From positions 248,001 through 312,000 of the forward strand of contig CALSLP010000004.1 of the NCBI GenBank assembly GCA_943787225.1: DNA of 64,000 nucleotides. Reading direction: 5' to 3'. This document shows positions 26,803 through 35,301 of this stretch, in pieces; within the stretch, counting starts at the first letter, position 1, and each line of letters begins with the position of its first letter. The DNA is from an uncultured Alphaproteobacteria bacterium (lineage in GTDB: Bacteria; Pseudomonadota; Alphaproteobacteria; MPNO01; UBA2964). The notes under the pieces were generated by a model. The model saw only the letters and a list, made by a program, of their open reading frames with translations. It made no database searches and was not told the DNA's origin. The position numbers and the translations under genes are program-made.

Positions 26803-27651
26803 CTAATGCGGCCTATCACCCAGCACCATCGTGCGGTGCATGTGACGGATACCCGGCGGCTTGATGTCGCCACGCCCGATATGGATCAAACAGGGATTGT
26901 CCCACATCAGTAAATCTCCCTGGCGCCACGTATGGCGGTAGCGGAATTCTGGTCGGATTTGGTGCTCGAACAATTCATCGAGCAGCGGCTGCGCCTCGTG
27001 ATCATCCATCCCCTCGATCCCGACAACAAAGCGCGGCGAGATATAAAGCGATTTGCGGCCCGTTTCGGGATGATGCCGAACCATCGGATGCGTCGCATCC
27101 GGGACGGGAATGCCATAGACCTCATCAGCCTTATCAACGAACTGAGCATCAACCTGAGCCCGCCTGTTGCGCCGCCGGTCAAACACATGGATGCAGCGTA
27201 GATCAACGATCCGCTCCTTCATCTCGTCTGACAGCGTGTCATAGGCGGTATAGATGTTGGACCATTCGGTATCGCCGCCCTCCTCCGCTACTTCCAGCGC
27301 ATGAAGAAACGTTGCGCGGCACGGTATTTCACCAAACGACAGATCGGTATGCCAGAAATCACCAGCACTGATTATCCCAACCGGCTTTCCGTCGACCATA
27401 CGATTAGAGAGCACGCTAACCTCAGGGTAGCCCAGCAATGTAAAAGGCCGGTCCGGTCGGGTTTCGATAGGTCCAAAGCGTTTGCTGAACTCAATATGCG
27501 GTATCGGGTCGAGCACCTGATCGCGAAATACCAGCAGCTGATGCTCGAGAAACGCCGCATGGATTTCCGCGAACTCTGTGTCATCGATTGAGGTTAAATC
27601 GACCCCGGTGACTTCTGCACCCAGCGCGTCTGACAGTCGGTTTATTTGCAT
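26803..27651 (-). CDS. TauD/TfdA family dioxygenase (copy 5)
   Basis: 282 residues with iron ligands His101-x-Asp103 (FWHTDLSF) and a distal His in LIHIGRGD, then RHMHRTM for 2-oxoglutarate. It differs from copies 2, 3 and 6 in the loop after residue 65 (RPDRPFTLLG), which lines the active site in this family, so its substrate is probably different. It starts 14 bases after TauD copy 6 and belongs to the minus-strand run UbiD-SDR-TauD-TauD. A truncated relative of its 3' end lies at 24778. Confidence 0.87.
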   Translation of the reverse strand: MQINRLSDALGAEVTGVDLTSIDDTEFAEIHAAFLEHQLLVFRDQVLDPIPHIEFSKRFGPIETRPDRPFTLLGYPEVSVLSNRMVDGKPVGIISAGDFWHTDLSFGEIPCRATFLHALEVAEEGGDTEWSNIYTAYDTLSDEMKERIVDLRCIHVFDRRRNRRAQVDAQFVDKADEVYGIPVPDATHPMVRHHPETGRKSLYISPRFVVGIEGMDDHEAQPLLDELFEHQIRPEFRYRHTWRQGDLLMWDNPCLIHIGRGDIKPPGIRHMHRTMVLGDRPH

Positions 27652-27665
27652 GTTCGGTCTTGACC

Positions 27666-28517
27666 CTAAAACGGCACATCGCCGATCAGCGAGGTGCGGT
27701 GCATGTGCCGAATTTGTCCCGCTGGAATGCCGCCATAGGCGTGATGCGTGGTACAGCGATTATCCCACATTACCAGATCACCAAGCCGCCATTTATGGCG
27801 ATAGATCAGCTCGCCATTGAGTTGGTGCTCAAAGATCGCGTCGAGAATGGGTCGCGATTCCTCATCGGGCATGTTTTCAATACCAACCGTAAAACGGTGC
27901 GAGACATATAACGCTTTGCGGCCTGTTTCGGGATGGGTCCGAACAATCGGATGAATACCATCCGGCGGCGCGCGATCAGCATAGCGCATCTTGGCATCGC
28001 CTTTATGCATCTCCGGGACCTTCACGCGCGGATTACGCATCCGATTAAACGTATGAATGCCGTTGCGCCCGTCGATCTGTTGGCGCAGATCATCCGGTAA
28101 GGTTTCAAGCGCCGCATATTGATTACAAAACCCGGTATCGCCGCCCTCTGTCGGCAACTCCTTGGCATGCAAAAATGACGCCAGGTTAGGCCGCGCCTGA
28201 CAAGACAGGTCGGAATGCCAGTAATCACCCGCCGACACGGCACCAATATAGTGCCCATCGACCTGCTTGTTGGAAACCAGCATGACCTTGTCAGTATCCG
28301 GGTGCAGATGATCCGTCGCCAAATGGACCTCGACCTCACCGAAGCGTTCGCTAAACGCGATATGCGATTCCGGGTCGAGATCCTGATTGCGAAACACCAG
28401 AATCAGATGTTCGAGAAAGGCTTCGTGGATCGCGTGAAATGTCGCGTCATCGATCTTGCTGACATCGATGACGCTGACTTCTGCGCCGAGCGCATCAGAG
28501 AGACGGTTTATTTTCAT
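27666..28517 (-). CDS. TauD/TfdA family dioxygenase (copy 6)
   Basis: 283 residues with iron ligands His101-x-Asp103 (YWHSDLSC), a distal His in TTHHAYGG and the RHMHRTS segment near the end. It follows the SDR gene by 68 bases and precedes TauD copy 5, all on the minus strand, so it is part of the second UbiD-SDR-TauD-TauD module. It is closest in pattern to copies 2 and 3 of the first module. Confidence 0.87.
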   Translation of the reverse strand: MKINRLSDALGAEVSVIDVSKIDDATFHAIHEAFLEHLILVFRNQDLDPESHIAFSERFGEVEVHLATDHLHPDTDKVMLVSNKQVDGHYIGAVSAGDYWHSDLSCQARPNLASFLHAKELPTEGGDTGFCNQYAALETLPDDLRQQIDGRNGIHTFNRMRNPRVKVPEMHKGDAKMRYADRAPPDGIHPIVRTHPETGRKALYVSHRFTVGIENMPDEESRPILDAIFEHQLNGELIYRHKWRLGDLVMWDNRCTTHHAYGGIPAGQIRHMHRTSLIGDVPF

Positions 28518-28585
28518 ACCTGGAAGTTTGACGCCAGACCGGTCAGCGCGTCAATGGGTACAGAACCAAGACCGGCGTTAGGACG

Positions 28586-29344
28586 TCAGTGCATCGCCGA
28601 ACCACCATCGACCACCAGGCTTTGACCTGTGATGAAATCGCTATCGGCTGAGGCCAGAAACAAGCACGCCCCGACGAGGTCTTCCGGTGTTTCGATCCGT
28701 TTGAGGGCGCGTGTCTTCATGGTGCCTTCCATCGAAGCGCCAATCACCGTATCCCGCTTGAGGACATTCTCACTCGCTGTGGCGCCCGGCGCGATGGCGT
28801 TGACGCAGATATTGTCGCCACCGATCTCGCGTGCCAATGAGCGGGTAATGCCAACCACTGCCGCCTTCGAGGCATCGTAGTGCAGAAAATGCGTTGAGCC
28901 CTTGAAGGCCCGGCCGGATGATATGTTGATAATCTTGCCGTAGCCGTTCTTGCGCATCTCGGGCACGGCTTCCTTGCACATGATCCAGACGCCTTTGATG
29001 TTGACGGCACTGACCCGATCCCAGTCATCAACGGTGATCTCGTCAAAACTGGAGCGCTCGACCATGGTGAAGATCGCCGCGTTATTGACCAGAATATCGA
29101 GCCGTCCGAACGCCTCGACAGTCTTTTGCACTGCCGCCCGCGCCGACGCCTCGTCAGAGACATCGCAAGGTGCATCAATCGCATCGCCACCGGCCTGCTT
29201 GATGATATCAACGACCGTCTGGCCGGAATCGAGATCCGAGATAGCGATTTTGGCGCCTTCGCGGGCGAGGCCCTTGGCGAATTCCGCCCCTATTCCTTGT
29301 GCGGCACCTGTAACGAGTGCGACGCGTCCTTCAAGCCGTCCCAT
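28586..29344 (-). CDS. SDR family oxidoreductase (copy 4)
   Basis: A 252-residue classical SDR with TGAAQGIG, NNAA, INISSGR, the YDASK pair and ITGQSLVVDGG. It is most similar in pattern to copy 1 at 10731 (shared AIFT.VER and HFLHYD segments). ATG 29344 with AGGGAGA upstream lies inside the end of the UbiD gene, an overlap of 55 bases, which ties their expression together. Confidence 0.87.
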   Translation of the reverse strand: MGRLEGRVALVTGAAQGIGAEFAKGLAREGAKIAISDLDSGQTVVDIIKQAGGDAIDAPCDVSDEASARAAVQKTVEAFGRLDILVNNAAIFTMVERSSFDEITVDDWDRVSAVNIKGVWIMCKEAVPEMRKNGYGKIINISSGRAFKGSTHFLHYDASKAAVVGITRSLAREIGGDNICVNAIAPGATASENVLKRDTVIGASMEGTMKTRALKRIETPEDLVGACLFLASADSDFITGQSLVVDGGSAMH

Positions 29345-31032
29345 GAGAGATCTCCCTTGTCTTTTCGATCACCGGCGCCCGGTGTTCCCTCACCCAGTGT
29401 ACGCACCTCGGTGTTCATCTTCAAATCACCCCGGCGTTTTTGCGCAATGATTTCACCAGTCTGCCAGTAATCGCCTTTAACAGCGCGCTGGGCCATGACT
29501 TCAAGGTCATCGTTCCACTCACCCATGTCATAGCCATACCACGGGCGTTGTGGCTTCAGTTTTGGCAGGCCGAGCTCGTACCAAATCTCGGCAGCGCCCT
29601 CCATGTACTCACGCTTGGGCAGCGACACCGGCGGATAGGTTTCCTTGAGCGTCGCATCAATCAGCACGGCGGAGTCATTGGAATCCTCAAGGCTGCGTGG
29701 CCCGTGGCCCTCATCCTTGTTCTTAAGAATTTCGACATCGCGATGCGGTTTACAGCGATAGGACATCGCCCAAAACACCGCATTGGTATCATCGGGATCA
29801 ATATCCTCATTGACCGCAATGACCCACTTCCCTTCGGCCCGCCGGAGCGACGCAATACCGTATAGCGCGCGCCAGATTTCGGTGCGTGGCATGTCGGCAT
29901 CCACCACCGCGATGATCAGCTTATGCAATGACGTCAGCGGCTCATGCGTAGAGACATGCTTGATGCCCTTGATCCCCAAGTTATCCCGCAGATGCTCTAT
30001 CTGCGCCGCTTCATAAGCCGGGCGCTTGATCGCCGAACTTTCAGACGGCGTAACCTGGCTGATCCAGCTTACCATCACCGCATCCTTGCGGCGGGTCACG
30101 GCGGTGACATCCATATAGCCGTTATATTCCTGCAAATTCACATGGCCGTGGCTTTCACCAAACGGCGCTTCTGGCTCCAGCAAATCGGTCGAGATAAAGC
30201 CCTCAATCACGATTTCGGCCTCGGCCGGCACGAGCAGATCAACCGTCTTGGCCTTTACGACGTTGAGCGGCTTGCCACACAGACCACCCGAGACCTGAAA
30301 TTCGTCATATTTCTCCGGTACTTTCTGGACGGCAGTGAAGGAGACAATCGGCGGTGCGCCGATCACGATGGCACAAGGCATTGGCTTACCGAGCTTCTTC
30401 CACTCTTCCCAATGCATATAGCCGCCGGTGCGCAGCTCAATCGACGGATTGAAGCCGACACGATTGGGCGCTTTCACCATGGCGCGGTAATTGCCCATAT
30501 TCTGGATGCCGTTGGTCGGGTCCTTGGTGATGAAATGCGAGGCCGCGAAGTACGGCGCGTTATCCCAGCCCGGTGATGAAATCGGCACTGGAATCTGATC
30601 GACACCAAACCCGTTCAGCAAATCTTCGCCCTCATAAACCAGGTCGTGGCATGGCGCTTCGTCAAATGGCACTTCATGCGGATCAATGGGATTATTGAGC
30701 GCCTTGATCCAGGTTTCCTTGATCTCGTTCAGCTCGCAGCCCATGCCAAGCTTGTAAATCGCCTGGTTCGCCGCCAGCCCACCGACCAGAACCGGAATGT
30801 CATATTCCCGTCCCTTGGAATCCGACACATTGTTGAACAGCCAGGCCTTGCGATCCTCTTCCTCAACCCCGCCGCGATACTGCCAGCGCACCAACGGGTG
30901 CATCTCGGTATCCTTGTTGATCTCGCGATCGACTTCAAACAGCAGCCCTGCCTCGCGCAGCGCAACAATATGTTCATGAAGATCGACATAGCCGCGGTCA
31001 GCAGCAGTTTGTTCGCGGACGGGTTTGGTCAT
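29290..31032 (-). CDS. UbiD family decarboxylase (copy 3)
   Basis: A 580-residue UbiD protein with the PEAPFGESHGHVN active-site motif, closely related to the copies at 8676 and 33511. Relative to copy 1 the C-terminus runs about 30 residues past the shared NTEVR segment and overlaps the downstream SDR start, as if the original stop had been lost. ATG 31032 follows AGGG. A perfect 14-bp palindrome lies 86 bases upstream (31118-31131). It is the first gene of a run UbiD-SDR-TauD-TauD followed by nitrile hydratase. Confidence 0.9.
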   Translation of the reverse strand: MTKPVREQTAADRGYVDLHEHIVALREAGLLFEVDREINKDTEMHPLVRWQYRGGVEEEDRKAWLFNNVSDSKGREYDIPVLVGGLAANQAIYKLGMGCELNEIKETWIKALNNPIDPHEVPFDEAPCHDLVYEGEDLLNGFGVDQIPVPISSPGWDNAPYFAASHFITKDPTNGIQNMGNYRAMVKAPNRVGFNPSIELRTGGYMHWEEWKKLGKPMPCAIVIGAPPIVSFTAVQKVPEKYDEFQVSGGLCGKPLNVVKAKTVDLLVPAEAEIVIEGFISTDLLEPEAPFGESHGHVNLQEYNGYMDVTAVTRRKDAVMVSWISQVTPSESSAIKRPAYEAAQIEHLRDNLGIKGIKHVSTHEPLTSLHKLIIAVVDADMPRTEIWRALYGIASLRRAEGKWVIAVNEDIDPDDTNAVFWAMSYRCKPHRDVEILKNKDEGHGPRSLEDSNDSAVLIDATLKETYPPVSLPKREYMEGAAEIWYELGLPKLKPQRPWYGYDMGEWNDDLEVMAQRAVKGDYWQTGEIIAQKRRGDLKMNTEVRTLGEGTPGAGDRKDKGDLSWDGLKDASHSLQVPHKE

Positions 31033-31117
31033 GGTGATATCCCTGTTGAGCGACAGGCGCCGAAAGCCGCGCCTTTATTTTACCCGAAAACCTTATTTTT
31101 CGGGCATCACTAAGTCA

Positions 31118-31131
31118 ATACGGTACCGTAT
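31118..31131. promoter_or_regulatory. Palindromic operator candidate upstream of ubiD copy 3
   Basis: ATACGGTACCGTAT is a perfect palindrome. It shares the half-sites ATACG-N4-CGTAT with a palindrome at 35225-35240 in front of ubiD copy 4. The size and symmetry fit a TetR-type operator, and a TetR gene lies between the two at 32869. The link to that regulator is an inference. Confidence 0.5.
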
Positions 31132-31268
31132 GGTTTGATGAGCAAAGGATAAAGGGGTAGATTCAAAACCCGCGTTAACCATATGAATCTATTGCCATTC
31201 CCTGCTACGTCTTGTATTTTATGCTGAAGAAAAGATTAAGTTTCAGCTTTTGAGTTCAGGTCGCCACT

Positions 31269-32003
31269 ATGCTCCGCAAATTTTTTGCCACACTCGTCAT
31301 TTTGCTTTTTGCCGCGCCAGGTCTCCGCGCCGCGCCACTCTTTGACATCATGGTCCTATTCGATGGTTCCGGTTCGATCACGAATTCGGATTACGAGGAT
31401 CAAAGAAGTCTGGGACAGTACCTGTTCAACAGCCTGACCATTAGCCCAACTGATAACCAGTTTGGCATCGTTCAGTTTTCGACAGGGGTGACCCTCGAAA
31501 GCGGTCTAAACAGCAGCGCTGCCAGCCTGACCACCGCTCTGAACAATATGAACCAGAGTTTAGGTCAAACCAATCATGCTGGTGCTTTTACAACGGCGCA
31601 CAATGAGCTAACGCTCAACGGCCGTGGCGGCAACGTACAACAGGTCGTCATTCTTATGACTGATGGTGTCGCCAATGAGCCTGCTGGCAACCCCATATTA
31701 GATGCCATCAATGCGGCCAACGCGCTGAAAAATGACGGCGCGTTAGTTTTCGCGCTCGGTTTTGGCAATGGCGTGCAGCTAAGTGACCTCCAAGACTATA
31801 TCAGCAGCCCTATAGGGAATCATGCTTTCGGTTTTAACGATTTCAGTGATGGCTTCGCCGGTATCGATGCTATCGTCGCCGAGCTAAATTCGCTGGAGAC
31901 ACCGCCGGCGGTTTCCGAGCCAGGACCCCTCGCCGTTATGGTTTTTGGTTTGGGAACGCTCGTTATGATCCGTCGTCGTCGCGCCAACACATTCCCTGTC
32001 TAA
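31269..32003 (+). CDS. von Willebrand factor A domain protein with PEP-CTERM-like sorting tail
   Basis: 244 residues: a signal peptide (residues 1-21), then a vWA domain from about 25 to 210 with the metal-adhesion motif DGSGS (residues 35-39) and a later TDGVANEP. The C-terminus has SEPGPL, a hydrophobic helix (AVMVFGLGTLVMI) and RRRRA, the tripartite pattern of PEP-CTERM exosortase substrates. It is therefore likely exported and processed at the envelope. No exosortase is in the window. It stands alone between the ubiD run and a repeat-rich stretch. Confidence 0.75.
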   Translation: MLRKFFATLVILLFAAPGLRAAPLFDIMVLFDGSGSITNSDYEDQRSLGQYLFNSLTISPTDNQFGIVQFSTGVTLESGLNSSAASLTTALNNMNQSLGQTNHAGAFTTAHNELTLNGRGGNVQQVVILMTDGVANEPAGNPILDAINAANALKNDGALVFALGFGNGVQLSDLQDYISSPIGNHAFGFNDFSDGFAGIDAIVAELNSLETPPAVSEPGPLAVMVFGLGTLVMIRRRRANTFPV

Positions 32004-32018
32004 AATTGAGTTGGTTTG

Positions 32019-32188
32019 TGGGTCCCGCATCAAGTGCGGGATGACGGGGCGGTGTGTCCGGTATACGGGTCGGTGTGTCCGGTATGATGACGAGTGGGTG
32101 TGTGTGGTAATTATAGTGATTAAGCGAAAAAAGAGTGCGGCCATCCCGACAACCTCAATAGTCACCCCGGACTTGATCCGGGTGTCCA
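32019..32188. repeat. REP-like palindromes and a 21-bp tandem repeat
   Basis: Two REP-like elements (about 32019-32047, CCCGCATCAAGTGCGGG; and about 32160-32188, CCCCGGACTTGATCCGGG) flank a short tandem repeat in which CGGTGTGTCCGGTAT occurs at 32050 and 32071, a 21-base period. The stretch between 32004 and 32257 holds no gene. Confidence 0.65.
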
Positions 32189-32257
32189 GATAGCCTCATG
32201 CTATTGGGGGGGGTCACTACTTTATTTTTAATGACACCGAAGATAACAGTACCGCCC

Positions 32258-32797
32258 CTACTCCTCAGCACCCCAGAATTCGCCCTGACGCGGGATCACC
32301 TCAACCTGACCATTTTCTTTTGAGTCGCTGGTAAGCGGTTCGCCATAGATGTTATAACGCCGGTGTTCTGCGGTCGGCGGGGTCTTGGCGCCAACCCGCA
32401 GCAGGATCAGCGGCTCGTCACTGACCGCTTCAAAGCGGTAATAGCTGCCTGACGGCAACATTATGCCTTCATATTCGGCGCAGATCTTTTCTTCACCCCG
32501 CGGGCCATAGAAACAGGCCTTGCCCTTAAGCACGAGATGAAAGTGATCCTGATCTGTGTGGTTGTGCAGGCCGTTCTCGCCGCCTGACGCATAGACCTTG
32601 AGATTGGCCCACATATTGCCGGTATCGGCGACAATCTGATTGCTCCGCCCCTGCTCCAAAAGCTGTGCCCGCAATTTAAAGAAATGCGCCGGTGGTGCTA
32701 TCTCGACATTCGCCTCGCGGATTGCGCGCATTTCGTCTGTCTCTGTGGCAACTTGCCCCTTATCAACACCGTCTAATGGCATATCAGCCTCCGTCAT
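32258..32797 (-). CDS. Cupin domain protein
   Basis: A 179-residue single-domain cupin. The metal-binding region is visible as LHNHTDQDHFHLVLKG (His residues in the first cupin motif) followed by PSGSYYRFEAVSDEPL in the second. Such proteins bind small molecules or act as dioxygenases or isomerases; nothing here decides which. It lies downstream of the TetR gene in the same direction and near UbiD copy 4, so it may belong to that pathway. A palindrome sits 31 bases upstream of its start. Confidence 0.75.
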   Translation of the reverse strand: MTEADMPLDGVDKGQVATETDEMRAIREANVEIAPPAHFFKLRAQLLEQGRSNQIVADTGNMWANLKVYASGGENGLHNHTDQDHFHLVLKGKACFYGPRGEEKICAEYEGIMLPSGSYYRFEAVSDEPLILLRVGAKTPPTAEHRRYNIYGEPLTSDSKENGQVEVIPRQGEFWGAEE

Positions 32798-32827
32798 GAC
32801 TTAATATTTGGGATCGCGCTATAAGCT

Positions 32828-32843
32828 TCCCACAATTGTGGGA
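32828..32843. promoter_or_regulatory. Perfect 16-bp palindrome upstream of the cupin gene
   Basis: TCCCACAATTGTGGGA reads the same on both strands. It lies between the TetR stop (32869) and the cupin start (32797), at a distance suited to a regulator binding site over the cupin promoter. No T-run follows, so it is less likely to be a terminator. Confidence 0.4.
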
Positions 32844-32868
32844 TTATATCGTCACAGCAGTGCCAATA

Positions 32869-33393
32869 CTAGCGGGTCAGCATCCCATGCTTACGCCGCG
32901 CCATCGCAAGGCGGTCAGTCTCATCCCGGCTGCCCGAATGAAGGAACTCAGCGCTGATCACCGACATATAAACTTCGGCACGGATCTCCGCCGCCTCTTC
33001 GTCATGGCCAAGTGCCTTGAATTGATCAACAAAGAACTGGCGCCGAGCGGAATCCGCGATGACGATTTTTTCTTCGACTTCGGGGTTGCGCTGCGCCCAT
33101 AGACGCAAGGCCGCCGCCTGTCCCCGCGTGCCCCGCGTGATGCCGCGCTCGATCACTTGCCACAGGCGTTCACTGGGATTCTCTGAGGCAGTGGGCCGGT
33201 CTTCTTCCCGCATCCCCAGCCAACGCTCGATCATCGTATCAACCAGCCCCTGACGGTTTTTGAAATGCCAGTAAAAGCTGCCTTTCGTGACCTCAAGCTG
33301 ACGCGCGAGCTGTTCTATCCGGATGCCTTCAACGCCTGCCTCACCCAGAATATTCCAGGCGGCATCGATCCAGTCATCACGGCTAATGCTCAT
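32869..33393 (-). CDS. TetR/AcrR family transcriptional regulator
   Basis: 174 residues with the N-terminal TetR helix-turn-helix (AAWNILGEAGVEGIRIEQLA, then EVTKGSFYWHFKNRQGL) and a helical ligand domain. ATG 33393 is chosen so that the protein starts just before the first helix; a start 30 bases upstream is also open. It lies between UbiD copy 4 and the cupin gene on the same strand. Candidate targets are the ATACG-N4-CGTAT palindromes before two ubiD genes; this is not proven. Confidence 0.85.
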   Translation of the reverse strand: MSISRDDWIDAAWNILGEAGVEGIRIEQLARQLEVTKGSFYWHFKNRQGLVDTMIERWLGMREEDRPTASENPSERLWQVIERGITRGTRGQAAALRLWAQRNPEVEEKIVIADSARRQFFVDQFKALGHDEEAAEIRAEVYMSVISAEFLHSGSRDETDRLAMARRKHGMLTR

Positions 33394-33427
33394 TGCATGT
33401 CGCTCCGCTCTGGACCGGCCCATGCCC

Positions 33428-33472
33428 CCACCCGGCCACCCATCGACAGTACCCTAGTGGGTGGCCGGGTGG
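33428..33472. terminator. Long hairpin between ubiD copy 4 and the TetR gene
   Basis: A 15-bp inverted repeat (33428-33442 with 33458-33472, core CCACCCGGCCACCC) closes a 15-base loop. It lies just beyond the ubiD stop and before the TetR start on the minus strand. There is no clear T-run, so it may act as an mRNA-stabilising stem or weak terminator rather than a full rho-independent terminator. Confidence 0.45.
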
Positions 33473-33510
33473 TGGCGTGGGAGGCTACGAGCTTAAACAA
33501 TATTAAAGAC

Positions 33511-35172
33511 TCAGTCTTCTTCAAAAGGATTGCCCGGGACGTCGCGAATAGACGTATTCGGGAACACATCATTACGCCGCAGCTGGGCACTACGGCGACC
33601 ATTCTCAAGATAGTGACCCTCAGCGGCGCGTTTCGCCATTTCATCCCACTGCTCGTTCCAGTCACCCAGCGAATAACCATGCCATGGGCTTTCCGGCTTG
33701 AGCGGCGGCAGATCAAGCTTTTCCCAGAGATCCTTGGCGTCTTCCATATATTCTTTCTTGGGCAACGCGATTGGCGGCATATCAGATTTAAGCGTCGCAT
33801 CGATCAGCATCGTTCCGTCTTCACGGCCCATGCGGGTATCGCTCTTGGGACCATGTCCCCTGTCGCGATGCGGCAGAATCTGAACATCCAGCGCCGGGTT
33901 GGCGCGATAGGCCAGGGCCCAGAACACGGCATCCCCCTCATCCGGATCAATGTCCTCATTGACCGCGATGATGTATTTGCCGACCGCCGAGTTCAGCACC
34001 GAGGCACCATAAAGAGCCCGCCAGATTTCTGTTGTCGGGACGCCGCGTTCAAAGACGATAAACAGCACACGCCGAATATTGGTCAACGGCTCATGCATTG
34101 AGACCCGCTTGATGCCTTTGATCCCGAGATTATCGGTGAGATGGTTGAACCAGACGGGCTCCCAGGCGACGCGCTTGATAACACTCGATTCAGACGGCGT
34201 GACCTGCGAGATGATGCTGGCAATCACCGCGTTCTTGCGATGGGTGATCGCGGTGATTTCCATGATGTTATTGTAATCCTCAAGCGCGATATGACCATGG
34301 CTTTCACCGAACGGTGCTTCGGGCTCAAGATATTCAGGGTCGATATACCCCTCGACCACAATCTCCGCTTCGGCGGGGACCATCAGATCAACCGTCTTGG
34401 CCTTGACCATATTGATCGGGTTACCAACCAGACCACCGGCGACGCCAACTTCATCGACGCCTAGCTGCAATTTCTGCGGTGCGCAGTAGCAGACGCTGGG
34501 CGGACCACCGAGGATGATCGCCATCGGCATCTTCTCGCCGCGCTTTTTATATTCCAGCCAGTGCTGATGACCTTCGGCACCGCCGGAGCGTACCGACATG
34601 CGGACCGCCATGCGGGTCGAGCTTTTCAGCCCGGCGCGATAAGTGCCCATATTCTGCACCCCGGTCTCAGGATTACGACTTATACAGCCGGTCGCCGTGA
34701 AGTAAGGTGCACTGTCAAAACCCGGTGTCGAAATCGGGATCGGCAGACTGTCGAGCCCCTTGCCCTCGCCTTCCAGATCAGAGTCGATGACAACCTCATG
34801 ACAGGGCGCATCTGTGACTTCACGCGGCGCAATCGGGTTGGCGATGGCGTGGCTCCAGACCTTGCCGATATCCTCGACCTTGGCGCCGATGCCGATGCTG
34901 TAGATCGCGCGGTTCGCGGAGAGAGCGCCAACGGCGACCGGCAGGCCATAGCTCTGCCCCCGCGAGCAGCTTATATTATTAAACACGAACGCCTTGCGAT
35001 CCTTTTCGGGAATGCCACCGCGAAACTGCCAGCGCACCAGCGGGTGCATCTCGGTATCTTTATTAACCGGCTTGTCGATTGTCCGCAGCAAATCTGCGTC
35101 ATCAAGTGCCTTCAAATGATCCTGAAAATCCGGATACCCTTTACCGTCAAACGATTTTGGATCGTTCGCCAT
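33511..35172 (-). CDS. UbiD family decarboxylase (copy 4)
   Basis: A 553-residue UbiD protein with the PEAPFGESHGHIA active-site motif, near-colinear with copies 1 and 3. ATG 35172 is preceded by AGGGAGA. A CATACG-TTAG-CGTATG palindrome lies about 53 bases upstream. It follows the FAD reductase-like gene (129 bases apart, same strand) and precedes a TetR and a cupin gene, a different setting from the SDR/TauD modules. The substrate is unknown; prenyl-FMN must be provided from elsewhere in the genome. Confidence 0.9.
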   Translation of the reverse strand: MANDPKSFDGKGYPDFQDHLKALDDADLLRTIDKPVNKDTEMHPLVRWQFRGGIPEKDRKAFVFNNISCSRGQSYGLPVAVGALSANRAIYSIGIGAKVEDIGKVWSHAIANPIAPREVTDAPCHEVVIDSDLEGEGKGLDSLPIPISTPGFDSAPYFTATGCISRNPETGVQNMGTYRAGLKSSTRMAVRMSVRSGGAEGHQHWLEYKKRGEKMPMAIILGGPPSVCYCAPQKLQLGVDEVGVAGGLVGNPINMVKAKTVDLMVPAEAEIVVEGYIDPEYLEPEAPFGESHGHIALEDYNNIMEITAITHRKNAVIASIISQVTPSESSVIKRVAWEPVWFNHLTDNLGIKGIKRVSMHEPLTNIRRVLFIVFERGVPTTEIWRALYGASVLNSAVGKYIIAVNEDIDPDEGDAVFWALAYRANPALDVQILPHRDRGHGPKSDTRMGREDGTMLIDATLKSDMPPIALPKKEYMEDAKDLWEKLDLPPLKPESPWHGYSLGDWNEQWDEMAKRAAEGHYLENGRRSAQLRRNDVFPNTSIRDVPGNPFEED

Positions 35173-35224
35173 AGTTACTCTCCCTGAACAGTTTTCGGGG
35201 AGCGCAGGCGAGTGCCGCGCATCC

Positions 35225-35240
35225 CATACGTTAGCGTATG
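35225..35240. promoter_or_regulatory. Palindromic operator candidate upstream of ubiD copy 4
   Basis: CATACG-TTAG-CGTATG is an inverted repeat with 6-bp arms and a 4-base centre. The arms match those of the 31118-31131 palindrome in front of ubiD copy 3. The spacing fits a dimeric repressor of the TetR type. Confidence 0.5.
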
Positions 35241-35301
35241 GTCAAAATCTACAGGGCAGTTGAGTGGTTGGCAATGCGGAGGGAGATCAAATAATTCGGT
35301 G

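Noticed and set aside
32040..32090. Short tandem repeats near 32.05 kb considered as a CRISPR array
   Set aside because: Only two copies, the spacing is not spacer-like, and no cas genes are present.
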